DNA of 64,000 nucleotides, taken from Antilocapra americana. Taxonomy: Eukaryota; Chordata; Mammalia; Artiodactyla; Antilocapridae. The first letter of the stretch is position 1; every line of letters starts with the position of its first letter. Location: the NCBI GenBank assembly GCA_007570785.1, contig ML664183.1, forward strand, positions 15,976,634 to 16,040,633, in the 5' to 3' direction. Below, in pieces: positions 26,775-34,738 of this stretch. The notes below the pieces were generated by a model, which was not told the origin of the DNA, did no database searches, and saw nothing but the letters and a program-made list of their open reading frames with translations. The translations under genes were made by a program, and so were the position numbers.

Positions 26775-26825
<51 letters not shown>

Positions 26826-29800
26826 ACGCGCACACATGCGCATGAAGCCATAGCAGAAGTTTTTTGTTTTTTTCTGAATTTCTTGTTGAAATATTGAAAC
26901 TGTCTTAACCAGAAAAGGAGCTGGCTGGGCATGATACAGACTGAAACAGGCATAATAGCTCCCCCTAGAAGATGTCTCAAAATGTGCAGAGGTGAGTTTT
27001 TGATGGCCACGCTGGCTGGAGAGTCCTCCTCCTTGTGGTATTTAATGGGCTAGGCCTGGCTTGTTAAATGTCCTGTGAAGAATGGGTCCTTCCCACATAA
27101 TAGAAATTTCTCTGCCCAGGATGCAAGTCATGGTCACTGAAAAATGTCATACTCGAAATGCAACACAGAGCCCTAATAATCAAACTGACTATTTTCTTTG
27201 CCAATCAGATATAAGAGCATATCTAAGTCTTACCTACTTTTTTAGCCACACTCATATCATCCTTGTCAATACAATCTCTCCACAGCACCCAAGCACCCCA
27301 TCAGTGAAGTCAAGGTGAGCTGGTGTGAATTTTATGTGCCATCTCTAATGTGTTAAGAGATCATGAAGGAGCCACTTAATTTCTTTGCACTTCTGTTTTC
27401 TTTTCTATGATATGGGAATAATAGTAGTAGGCTTGTTCTAAATCTTAGAGAGGGATATTGTAGGAAAGGTACTGAATGAAAAGCCCTAAACATAGAAAAT
27501 GCTTCTAAGTGTTAGCAATTATGGTATGTTTATGTTCCTGTTAGTGGCAGGGGTTTTTTTTTGTTTGTTTTGTTTTGTTTTGGTTGGAGGATAGGGTCCT
27601 CTTACTAGTTCTTCGATACTCCTTTAGTATATTCTAATACTTATATGCTGCAAGCTAAGTTGCTTCAGTTGTGTCTGATTCTTTGCAACCTTATGGACTG
27701 TAGCCAGCCAGGACCCTCTGTCCATGGGTCTCCAGGCAGGAATATTGGAGTGGGTTGCAATGCCTTTCTCCAGGGGATCTTCCTGATCCAGGGATCAAAC
27801 GCGGGTCTCTAATGTCTCCTGCACTGGCAGGTGGGTTCTTTGCCACTAGCGCCACCTGGCGGAGAAGGCAATGGCACCCCACTCCAGTACTCTTGCCTGG
27901 AGAATCCCAGGGACTGGGGAGCCTGGTAGGCGGCTGTCTATGGGGTTGCACAGAGTCGGACAGGACTGAAGTGACGTAGCAGCAGCAGCGCCACCTGAGA
28001 AACAATGCTCAGCCTCACAGCCTCTCCTAAATTTGTAAGCTGGCTATCAGTATAAATGGGCTTCCCTTGTGGCTCAGCTGGTGAAGAATCTGCCTGAAAT
28101 GCAGAAGACTTGGGTTTGATCCTGGGTTGGGAAGATCCCCTGGAGAAGGGAAAGGCTACCCACTCCAGTATTCTGGCCTGGAGAATTGCATGGACTGTAT
28201 AGTCCATGGAGTTACAAAGAGTCAGACACGACTGAGCAACTTTCATTTTCACTTTATCAGTATAAAATACTGGTAATTACATATTTGTTCTTGATGATAA
28301 TAGTGGTAATGTAGGATTATTTATTATCTCTCACAGTTTCACCCAAACTAAGAGTGCATTTTCATTTAACCCAGTCTCTTAAAATTAGAAATTTTAGTGG
28401 AAGATTGATAACAAATTCATATTTTTAGTAGTGTAGAGTTTTTAAATTTTTATTTGGAGCTAGATCATTGATTTCTTTTTTGAAAAATCTGGGAAACCAT
28501 TAAGAAGTATACATTCAAAGTACATTTCTTGGACTATTGAAAAACTTCCTATACAGTGCTTACAGTTAATTGTGTGCTAAGTCACTTCAGCCATGTCCAA
28601 CTCGTTGTGACCCTATGGACTGTAGCCCTCCAGGCTCCTCTGTTCATGGGATTTTCCAGGCAAGAATACTGAAGGAGGAAGGAGTGGGTGGCTGTTTCCT
28701 CTTCCAGGGGCTCTTCCTGAGCTAGGGATCAAATCTGTGTCTCTTATGTCTCCTGCACTGGCAGGCAGGTTCTTTACCACTAGCGCCACCCATGAATCAT
28801 ACACTAAATGTATAAGCCCAATTTACTTACTATAGTAAGTTTTTATGTTCTGATTCACAAAGAAAACTTTACTGTATCTTTTGAAATTTGTTCAAATATG
28901 AACATAAGCCCCTCTTTTTTATTTTTTAAAATCCCATGTGGATTGTGAGGAAGGTATGATTGATGTGTATTTAACATTCTTCAGGGATATTTCATGCCAT
29001 TTGGCTTTTCTTTTTCAGCCTGGAGGAGATCTAGAGACTCTGTCTTTGGAAATATTTCTTTGGAATTCCTGGCAAATTACATCACCATTACAAATGTGCT
29101 GCAGTGACCGGAAACGGATGAAAGATTCTTCCTACAAACTCACAGTCTCTGGAATTCAGGTTCACAGCCACTAGAGTTACAGTCCCATCATAGGACATAT
29201 AATTAAGGACACTGTAAATGTAAAACAGTGACTCTGTTCCTGATTCAAAGGTGAACTCTTGCATGGCTCTGACCCTTGTAAAACTGTTGACCCTTGTAAA
29301 CATACCTATTGTAGTACCAAGCGAATATCCAACGAAATACAACTTCTGCTGACCAGTTTTATTTACAATGAAGTCTATTATTCCAGGCAGATCATATTTG
29401 GCCATTTCGTGAAAGCTGAAAAATAAAACAGGACCTTATAAATATTTGCAACTAAGTTCAAAACAGAGCACTTGGTCATTTATTTTTTATAGACAGAATT
29501 TCTTGCTGTCCACTTGCTTCATCTGTGTTTCATTGTTCATCCCGTTGCATGTAGGCTATTGTGGTTTCTGTTTGTTGCACTTATATGTGTTCCTTTCTAA
29601 CAGCAGCAATGGTTTCGAGGCTTGTGTATGCTGCATTTTCTGAAATTCAGTCTTGTCATCCTTCCTCTTCACTCCCTTCTCTTGCATTTCTCTTGCTGCC
29701 CTTTACCTACCTGGTTTGCGTACCTCTGTTCAGTCTCTTCCAGGGAACTTCAAGATGCTTAGGACCATTTAACACCGAGATTTTGAAATGGAAGTGGTTG

Positions 29801-31324
29801 TAAATCATTATTGTACCATGTACTAGCTGAGTAGCTTTCCCTAAGTTACTTAAATGCTCTGAGCTGAAGTTTCATCATCGGTAAAATGAGCACGATAGTG
29901 CTATATGGCAGGGGAGCTATGGGGGCTGGGTCGTATTAAAGGAGTGACTCTAGCAGCAATTAGGCCTTCAATCAGATGTTGCTATTATTATTTCTGTCCA
30001 TATATGGTTATATCCAATATATACCAAAATCCTGTAGTTCTGGTTCAGCCAACATTGATACAAATGTTGAGAGAACAAGAAATGTCTAAACAATATATGG
30101 TTGAGTTACAAACTAAGGGCCTGCTTATTAAAACAACATGAGAGGAAATATAGATTGGTACTTTCCAGTATAAGAGAATCGTTGTGATGCCATACAATAA
30201 ACAAGCTGCAAGTTCCCAACCAAAGACCAGATGCACAACGTATTTCCCGATGCTTGCCCCTGGGCAAAAGCTCTGACCCTGACAATCTGGCCTATTCTTC
30301 CTTTCCTTCCAACTTGTCAGTAGGTACAGAAATAAGGTATAGAATATGTCATTAATATGGTTCTGTTCTAGCAGCAGGCTTCAAACAACCAGGGAGTTTA
30401 AGCCTGAGAAAGGATGCTCGCTGCAGGCATCGGCCTGTTCTCTGATGACAGCAGAAAACGCTTTCATTAAAGCAAGTAGTCAGCGTATCAAAATATTCTT
30501 TCCTATTGCCTATTAACAAGGTTGTAAAGATCTCATATTAGAGTTTTCCTGAAAATGGTGTTCTATACATTCTCAACCACAGTTCCTGTAGGTAAAAATA
30601 TAGTACTGATTACATCATCTTTGCGAAACTAATTGACAGTCCAAGAGAAAAAAAATGGTAATAACATCACTAGGATAAAAATAGAAGCTTCGTGAAGGTG
30701 GAGGATTGTTTACTCTTGAATGCTCAGGGACTAGAACCGTGCATAGAATAGGCACTCAATAAATATTGGCTGAATGAATGCATACGTTGTTCCATGAATT
30801 TTCTAAGCTGTCGTTTGAGACTACTTTGTATTGGATAGAAACGTATGTTAAAATGACCTTGTTGAAATGATAATTCATTTGTCTGAGAATGAGTGTAAAT
30901 CAGAGCTTCCTGCTGTTTATCTCCTTTGAGATGTTAGTAGAGGTCGCAAGGAGCTGTGTGACTCCAAGTATCATACATTATTATTTATACCATCCACACT
31001 ATTATATTTAAAGGACTTGTCTCAAATTGTGTTCTTGGTCTTTCTAAGATACAGTTTACCTAAAGGCCCAGAATTTCTCTTCATTCACTGAGAGTGTTTT
31101 GTGTCTTCTTGACCAAGTGTTCCCCCGACTGTTTCCCATCCACACATCATAACCAGCATCAGCTAGAAGGAATCCAAGGCTGCCGTTGGCAAAATTCTCA
31201 AGCCAGGAGGCATTGTCTGAAAACAGGGCATGCTGCATATATACAACTGGTCGGGCACCTAGAGGGAGGCAAGAAGGCAGAGAAAGAAATTTATAACAAC
31301 TAAAGCATCTCAGAAACATGAGAA

Positions 31325-31364
<40 letters not shown>

Positions 31365-34300
31365 GAAAAAACCAAAACCAAAAAAGAGACCCATAATATG
31401 TTAACAATGAACTAGTTTTTTAATATAAGTATATCATGAAATGAGACTTTTGAAAGACTCATCTGCTCTTTATCTGAAATTCAATTTTAACTGGGTAGCT
31501 CATATTTTATATAGTAATCCTACCCATGTCGTACTCCCATTTTTCATTTTGAAACTCTTGAATTCTTAAGCAACATGATTTTAGCTGCCTCTGAATGTGG
31601 ACGGGAGATGAGATAAAGCAGAGAGATCACAGTAAATGATTTGGTAAATAAAGACCACTGAGCCTTTGCAGATACTTTGCTTACTCTTCTCTCTTCCTCC
31701 TCAGAAGATAAGCACACACTTATCTTCAAAACGATACATAGCAGCACTGTTTGTAATAGCCAGGACATGGAAGGAACCTAGACGTTCATCAACAGAGGAA
31801 TAGATAAAGAAGATGTGGTACATGTATACAACGGAATATATCTCAGCCATGATGTAAAGGAATGAAATTGGGTCATTTGTAGAGATGTGGATGGACCTAC
31901 AGAGCATCATACAGAGTGAAGTCAGAAAAAGAAAAACAAATATCATATATTAGCACATATATATGGAATCTAGAAAAATGGTATCAGTTCAGTTCAGTTC
32001 AGTTGCTCAGTCATGTCTGACTCTTTGCAACTCCATGAATTGCAGCACTCCAGGCCTCCCTGTCCATCACCAACTCCTAGAGTCTACCCAAACCCATGTC
32101 CATTGAGTTGGTGATGCGATCCAGCCATCTCATCCTCTGTCGTCCCCTTCTCCTCCTGCCTCCAATCCTTCCCAGCATCAGGGTCTTTTCTAATGAGTCA
32201 ACTCTTTGCATGAGGTGGCCAAAGTATTGGAGTTTCAGCTTCAATATCAGTCTTTCCAATGAACACCCAGGACTGATCTCCTTTAGGAGGGACTGGTTGG
32301 ATCTGCTTGCAGTCCAAGGGACTCTCAAGAGTCTTCTCCAACACCACAGTTCAAAAGCATCAATTCTTCGGTGCTCAGCTTTCTTTATAGACCAACTCTC
32401 ACATCCATACATGACTACTGCAAAAACCATAGCCTTGACTAGACGGACCTTTGTTGACAAAGTAATGTCTCTGCTTTTCATTATGCTATCTAGATTGGTC
32501 ATAACCTTCCTTCCAAGGAGTAAGTGTCTTTTAATTTCATGGCTGCAGTCACCATCTGCAGTGATTTTGGAGCCCAGAAAAATAAAATTTGACACTGTTT
32601 CCCCATCTGTTTGCCATGAAGTGACGGGACCAGATGCCATGATCTTAGTTTTCTGAATGTTGAGCTTTAGGTCAACTTTTCCACTCTCCTCTTTCACTTT
32701 CATCAAGAGGCTTTTTAGTTCCTCTTCACTTTCTGCCACAAAGGTAGTGTTATTTACAAAGCAGAAATAGAGACACAGATGTAGAGAACAAATAAATGGA
32801 TATCTAGGGAGAAAGGGGGTTGTGTGGGAGAAATTGGGTGATTGGATTGACGTGTATACTCAGTCCCTTTCCAACAATGTGGAAATCCACTTTATGGGAC
32901 TACAGCAAGTTCTTACATGAGATATAAGTAACGAGCTGACATAATGGAGTCCACATTGACTCCCTAAGAAGAAAGTCTGGCAGCAGTCAACTAGATCAGT
33001 CCTGCCCTTTGTAATTTTCAGTTCTTGCCTGCCTTCAGAGAATTGGAATACAATGAGACTTCTTGTTAACTATATAAAAACTAATCCAAAATTCAAATCA
33101 ATTTTGATAAATCAGTCACTATCTTAGTGAACAGCCAGTACTAAATTTTAGCCATGTGCAGTTCTCCTTCTCAAGATAGACATGTCTTGTACCTGTGATC
33201 CTAGTGTCTTTTCGCCCATGGGGAATCCTGTTGATGCTGAGTATGTACCTGTCTTGAGTGGTTACTTCGTACTCCTCACTGGGGTAGCCATTATAGGTGA
33301 TGATTTCACTCTGCCCAGTAAAAATAGAAGCATTAGCTAAACATTTTCTCTACAGGTTATCAGAAGGAGCTAGAACGAAGCAGCTAGTGTGTGCTTATTA
33401 GGGTAAATTATCTGAAATCTGCAGCCCTGGGTAACAGTGAGATTAATTTACTACATACAGTCATGATTAAAAAAATAAGTAGACTATTAGAAAATGTCTG
33501 CTAGTGGTAAATTTTGGGGGGAGTTGGAGATAATATCTATCTTTGACCCATTTTTTAACAAAACTATATTCTCAAGTCAGTTGTCTTTTTTAAAGTACAT
33601 ATAGATACATTTTAATTGAAATGTAGTTAATGTACAAATTTGTGTTAGTTTCTGGTGTATAGCAAAGTGATTCAGTTTTACACACACACACATACATGCA
33701 CACATTCTATATGCATTATATATATTCTTTTTCATATTCTTTTCCATTATGGTTTATTATAGGATATTGACTATTGTTCCCTGTGCTATACAGCAGACAA
33801 TGGGACTTTGTTGTTTATCCATTCTATACATAATAGTTTGCCCCTGCTAATCCCAAACCCTCCCCTGTTCCCCTCCCTTTGGTAACCACAAGTCTGTTCT
33901 CTGTGAGTCTGCTCCTGTTTCATAGATAAGTTCATTTGGATCATATTTTAGACTTCATATGCTATTTGTCTTTCTCTTTCTGACTTGCATAGTATGATAA
34001 TCTCTAGGTCCATCAGTATAACTGCAATGGCATTATTTTTTATACGGCTGAGTAAAGTTCCATTGTGTATACACAAAATGTAGGTATTATATATTTTTAA
34101 AGTTTTTATTTTATACTGGGTTATAGTTGATTAACAATCTTGTTTTAGTTTCGGGGTACAGCAAAGTGACTCACTTATATATATATATAAAACAATTGAC
34201 ATTTATGTATATAAATGTCAACTGTGAGACTGCTCTTGGTTCAAAGATAATAAAACCACAGTCCAGTAGAGGGCAATCACATATATCATCCAGAGGGCTT

Positions 34301-34738
34301 AAATCCGTGTGTGCTCAGTTGCCAGTCATGTCTAAACTAACTCTTTGAGACCCTATGGACTGTAGCTCGCCAGGCTCCTCTGTCCATGGAATACTGGAGT
34401 GGGCAGTCATTCCCTTCTCCAGGAATCTTCCCTACCCAGGGATCAAACTCAGGTCTCCTATATTGCAGGCAGATTCTTTACTGTCTGAGCCACCAGCAAA
34501 TCTCTAAAAATCACTTATGTTTAATCTATATCAGAGATTTTCTGCTATAACAGGAACTCCAATAATCTTACAACCTATTAATTTGCTTTATTTGACGGTC
34601 TTTGGAATGCTCCATCACTTACAATATTCATCCACACTTCAGGATTTGTTTCTTTTTCCAAATTGAAGAACCCAGCAGCATTTAAAGTTCCACAAATCAA
34701 ATAGGTTGTTGTTAAAAACAACCACATGGTGGGAATGC
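9145..34738 (-). CDS. LIPN: LIPN, lipase family member N (complete coding gene, 9 coding exons)
   Basis: Acid lipase of the epidermal granular layer; human LIPN is a known autosomal recessive congenital ichthyosis gene. Coding exons on the minus strand: 34623-34727, 33193-33310, 31060-31258, 29306-29415, 25771-25907, 17156-17302, 16184-16255, 15555-15626, 9145-9378. Joined: 1194 nt, 397 aa plus TAA, one residue shorter than human, which starts Met-Met. Visible: signal peptide ([19 protein letters not shown]), QHALF where other members have QHGL, nucleophile GYSLG with Ser172, Asp343 in GGND, His372 in WNHFDF, Cys pair 246/255, sequons at 34, 90, 99 and 159. The C-terminal [17 protein letters not shown] identifies LIPN. 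Oddities: Arg56 where the family has Gly, and Tyr before the nucleophile spacing residue. Introns are heavily loaded with transposons, especially intron 6 (8.5 kb) and intron 9 (6.2 kb). No frameshift or stop was seen in any exon. Confidence 0.95.
9663..9882 (+). mobile_element. Bov-tA SINE in LIPN intron 9
   Basis: Starts GGGCTTCCCTGGTGGTTTAG, contains GGTTTGATCC (B-box-like) and ends in CTGTCACTTTCACTT; plus orientation, about 280 nt into the intron from exon 10. Confidence 0.9.
10097..10681 (-). mobile_element. BovB LINE 3' fragment
   Basis: 3' end GTTCAGTTCAGTTGCTTAG at the left. The minus strand encodes the BovB C-terminal region ([19 protein letters not shown]). Truncated at the right at GATTTTGGA. 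In LIPN intron 9. Confidence 0.92.
10804..11002 (-). mobile_element. Bov-tA SINE
   Basis: From GTTGTTTAGTTGCTAAGTCG to GAACCACCAGCAAAGCCC on plus; minus orientation; LIPN intron 9. Confidence 0.87.
11265..11434 (-). mobile_element. Bov-tA SINE, truncated
   Basis: Starts within the element at CCATGAACTGGGGCCTGCC and ends GAGCCACCAGGGAAGG; minus orientation; the 3' part is missing. Confidence 0.85.
12480..12648 (+). mobile_element. Old L1 3' end
   Basis: Shows the typical GTGGTTACATGAATGAATAT text and TATGTAAATCACATCTTAAT followed by an A-rich end. Diverged. Confidence 0.55.
12714..14610 (+). mobile_element. BovB LINE, 5'-truncated, reverse transcriptase region
   Basis: Retains 1.9 kb of BovB in LIPN intron 9, antisense to the gene. 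An open stretch 12890-13669 (259 aa) covers the reverse transcriptase fingers and palm with [15 protein letters not shown], then the frame breaks. The catalytic YADD box reads FTDD in another frame near 13840. The 3' end is GACTGAGCGACTGAGCTGAC. Not capable of moving itself. Confidence 0.93.
14611..14811 (+). mobile_element. Bov-tA SINE abutting a BovB 3' end
   Basis: Starts TGGTGGCTCAGAAGTAAAG, has GGGTTCGATCCCTGGGTG, and ends with GACTAAACAACAA. Directly adjoins the BovB tail. Confidence 0.88.
15170..15440 (+). mobile_element. Old L1 3' fragment (diverged)
   Basis: ATTATGCAGCCATTAAAATAA and GTTATCTCTGGGTGGAGGGA match old L1 3' regions, with an A-rich end near 15420. In LIPN intron 9, about 115 nt from exon 9. 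Confidence 0.5.
15555..15626 (-). CDS. LIPN: LIPN exon 9
   Basis: 72 nt, 24 codons (297-320): [19 protein letters not shown] and the end HHYNQ. Acceptor ATTCCAG, donor CAG|GTGAGT. Phase 0 at both ends. Confidence 0.93.
16184..16255 (-). CDS. LIPN: LIPN exon 8
   Basis: 72 nt, 24 codons: [20 protein letters not shown] and the end HIKQ (273-296), close to human LIPN. Acceptor ATCTTCAG behind a (TTTTG)n tract; donor CAG|GTAGTG is weak at +4 to +6. Confidence 0.93.
16773..17082 (+). mobile_element. CHR-type SINE in LIPN intron 7
   Basis: Starts GGAGCTAAGTGGTAAAGAAC, has GGTTTGATCCCTG, then the CHR-specific body (GGAGCAACTAAGCCCATGG; AGAGAAGCCACTACAATGAG) and an AAATAAATGAATAAA tail. Lies 73 nt from the exon 7 donor. 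Confidence 0.88.
17156..17302 (-). CDS. LIPN: LIPN exon 7
   Basis: 147 nt; residues 224-272, [13 protein letters not shown] onward, with Cys246 and Cys255, ending GFNKNNMNM. Acceptor TTTTTTACAG with a T-rich tract, donor ATG|GTATGT. The exon sits between a CHR SINE (73 nt from the donor) and an L1 insertion whose target-site copy starts 26 nt from the acceptor. Confidence 0.92.
17329..17342. repeat. Target-site duplication, left copy (L1)
   Basis: AAGAATCATTTTCA, identical to 18818-18831. It begins 26 nt upstream of LIPN exon 7 on the minus strand. Confidence 0.9.
17343..18817 (+). mobile_element. L1 with inverted 5' segment (twin priming), contains the gap
   Basis: 17343-17706 is L1 ORF2 in minus orientation, ending outward at ANKHMK; 17707 to the A tail is the same L1 in plus orientation starting again at ANKHMK. 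The junction therefore repeats about 20 bp of L1. A 14-bp target-site duplication AAGAATCATTTTCA flanks it at 17329-17342 and 18818-18831. This is the classic product of twin-primed L1 insertion. Copy lies in LIPN intron 6; 400 bp are N. Confidence 0.93.
17959..18358. other. Assembly gap (400 N)
   Basis: Run of N inside the direct part of an L1 insertion in LIPN intron 6. The sister L1 at 38019-38772 spans the same interval with only about 142 bp, so the gap length is either nominal or hides extra sequence. Confidence 0.99.
18818..18831. repeat. Target-site duplication, right copy (L1)
   Basis: AAGAATCATTTTCA directly after the L1 poly(A); the first A bases may be shared with the tail. Confidence 0.88.
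19687..19892 (-). mobile_element. Bov-tA SINE with target-site duplication
   Basis: Minus orientation, ending CTGAGCCACCTGGGAATTCC. Flanked by TAAGCTTATTGT at 19675-19686 and TAAGTTTATTGT at 19893-19904 (one mismatch), a likely target-site duplication. Confidence 0.88.
19903..22116 (-). mobile_element. BovB LINE with inverted 5' segment
   Basis: 19903-21620 is BovB in minus orientation, from the 3' end to the [13 protein letters not shown] region. 21625-22116 is BovB 5' sequence in plus orientation (leader, then the endonuclease region reading [19 protein letters not shown]). The part between, covering most of the endonuclease and connector, is absent. The reverse transcriptase box reads YANA on the minus strand near 20665. 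Dead copy in LIPN intron 6. Confidence 0.88.
22789..22806 (+). repeat. (CA)n microsatellite, short
   Basis: Nine CA dinucleotides. Confidence 0.9.
22890..25712 (+). mobile_element. BovB LINE, 2.8 kb, longest copy in window
   Basis: From the endonuclease start (GCATAGGAACCTGGAATG) to the 3' end AACTGAACTGAACTGAA. Long open piece 23200-23871 holds endonuclease motifs [34 protein letters not shown] and [10 protein letters not shown], then the connector; reverse transcriptase follows in broken frames with YADN in place of YADD near 24950. Stops and shifts make it inactive. Antisense in LIPN intron 6, ending about 60 nt from exon 6. Confidence 0.94.
25771..25907 (-). CDS. LIPN: LIPN exon 6
   Basis: 137 nt; completes Gly178 and codes 179-223, [20 protein letters not shown] to the end PSSAIK. 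Acceptor TCTCTTAG, donor AAG|GTAAGT. An antisense BovB copy ends about 60 nt into the following intron. Confidence 0.94.
26342..26455 (+). mobile_element. Bov-tA SINE, 5'-truncated, ending in (CA)n
   Basis: Starts CTGGAGGAGGAAATGGCAAC and ends TTGGACATGACTGAGCG, running straight into a (CA)n tract, a usual 3' extension of Bov SINEs. LIPN intron 5. Confidence 0.88.
26456..26499 (+). repeat. (CA)22 microsatellite
   Basis: Uninterrupted 44-bp CA tract at a SINE 3' end; expected to vary in length. Confidence 0.97.
26777..26824 (+). repeat. (TG)24 microsatellite
   Basis: Uninterrupted TG tract followed by a CACGCGCACACA purine-pyrimidine alternating stretch. Confidence 0.97.
27365..27510 (+). 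mobile_element. MIR fragment (probable)
   Basis: CCACTTAATTTCTTTGCAC and GATATGGGAATAATAGTAGT fit the MIR 3' region. Diverged. Confidence 0.5.
27655..28000 (-). mobile_element. Bov-tA SINE split by a younger Bov SINE
   Basis: Minus-orientation SINE 27655-27858, whose 5' end (GCCACCTG) is duplicated to 27997 by the nested insertion at 27859-27986. Confidence 0.87.
27859..27986 (+). mobile_element. Bov-A SINE nested in a Bov-tA
   Basis: From GCGGAGAAGGCAATGGCACC to AGTGACGTAGCAGC; plus orientation. Flanked by the 11-bp direct repeat AGCGCCACCTG at 27848-27858 and 27987-27997, its target-site duplication. Confidence 0.9.
28058..28253 (+). mobile_element. Bov-tA SINE with target-site duplication
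   Basis: Starts GGGCTTCCCTTGTGGCTCAG; flanked by TATCAGTATAAA at 28045-28056 and 28255-28266. LIPN intron 5. Confidence 0.92.
28572..28791 (-). mobile_element. Bov-tA SINE
   Basis: From GTGTGCTAAGTCACTTCAGC to CTAGCGCCACCC on plus; minus orientation; carries a short internal insertion (GAAGGAGGAAGGAG). LIPN intron 5. Confidence 0.88.
29306..29415 (-). CDS. LIPN: LIPN exon 5 (nucleophile exon)
   Basis: 110 nt; completes Ser141 and codes 142-177, [19 protein letters not shown] through GYSLGTTI. Nucleophile Ser172 is kept; the residue before it is Tyr, where I recall His in human LIPN. Acceptor TTTTTCAG, donor ATAG|GTATGT. Confidence 0.93.
29760..29985 (+). mobile_element. MIR element (probable)
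   Basis: GTACTAGCTGAGTAGCTTTCC and TTCATCATCGGTAAAATGAG match the MIR core region. LIPN intron 4. Confidence 0.6.
30700..30785 (+). mobile_element. L2-type 3' fragment (probable)
   Basis: GGCACTCAATAAATATTGGC and TGAATGAATG are typical of L2 3' ends. LIPN intron 4, about 275 nt from exon 4. Confidence 0.5.
31060..31258 (-). CDS. LIPN: LIPN exon 4
   Basis: 199 nt; residues 75 (split Gly) to 140 plus two bases of Ser141. Contains [25 protein letters not shown] and [12 protein letters not shown]. Acceptor CCCTCTAG, donor TTTAG|GTAAAC (weak at +5). A (CA)n tract lies about 70 nt upstream of the acceptor. Confidence 0.94.
31326..31364 (+). repeat. (CA)n microsatellite next to LIPN exon 4
   Basis: 39 bp CA tract, 68 nt upstream of the exon 4 acceptor on the minus strand, where it reads (TG)n. 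Confidence 0.95.
31718..31983 (+). mobile_element. L1 3' fragment, left part (split by BovB)
   Basis: ORF2 C-terminal/3' UTR text (ATAGCCAGGACATGGAAGGA; TATATATGGAATCTAGAAAA). Continues at 32751 after the BovB. LIPN intron 3. Confidence 0.82.
31984..32750 (-). mobile_element. BovB LINE 3' fragment nested in L1
   Basis: 3' end CAGTTCAGTTCAGTTGCTCA at left. The minus strand has a 220-codon open frame, [20 protein letters not shown] through the BovB C-terminus, the longest uninterrupted 3' piece in the window. Sense to LIPN, in intron 3. Confidence 0.93.
32751..32865 (+). mobile_element. L1 3' fragment, right part
   Basis: AAAGCAGAAATAGAGACACA then GGGAGAAAGGGGGTTGTGTG, the L1 3' UTR continuing from 31983. 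Confidence 0.8.
33193..33310 (-). CDS. LIPN: LIPN exon 3
   Basis: 118 nt; residues 36-74 plus one base of 75, [20 protein letters not shown] then R56-YIL, ending HGRKDTRIT. Acceptor GGGCAG, donor CAG|GTACAA. The Gly-to-Arg at 56 comes from AGG where GGN is expected. Confidence 0.92.
33600..34078 (-). mobile_element. L1 3' UTR fragment
   Basis: GTATAGCAAAGTGATTCAGTT, CCCTGTGCTATACAGCAG and TTCCATTGTGTATACAC in reverse orientation, typical of L1 3' ends. LIPN intron 2. Confidence 0.8.
34093..34180 (-). mobile_element. Short L1 3' end
   Basis: ACTGGGTTATAGTTGATTAAC and GGGTACAGCAAAGTGACTC, minus orientation, a second L1 tail next to the first. Confidence 0.65.
34308..34500 (-). mobile_element. 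Bov-tA SINE near LIPN exon 2
   Basis: From GTGTGCTCAGTTGCCAGTC to CTGAGCCACCAGC on plus; minus orientation, starting about 120 nt past the exon 2 donor. Confidence 0.87.
34623..34738 (-). CDS. LIPN: LIPN exon 2 (first coding exon, start codon at 34727)
   Basis: Acceptor CTATCAG, 11 nt of UTR, then CCCACCATGT, a good Kozak context. Codes residues 1-35: signal peptide and the end NPEVWMNI. Human LIPN has a second Met here; in this sequence the preceding codon is ACC, so the TGG-proximal ATG is the start. Donor ATT|GTAAGT. Confidence 0.93.

Noticed and set aside
31056..31394. 112-codon frame starting upstream of LIPN exon 4
   Set aside because: The first part is translation of the (TG)n tract and intron; the real exon starts at 31258 after TCTAG.
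32077..32739. 220-codon minus-strand frame as a gene in LIPN intron 3
   Set aside because: BovB C-terminal sequence, nested in an L1.
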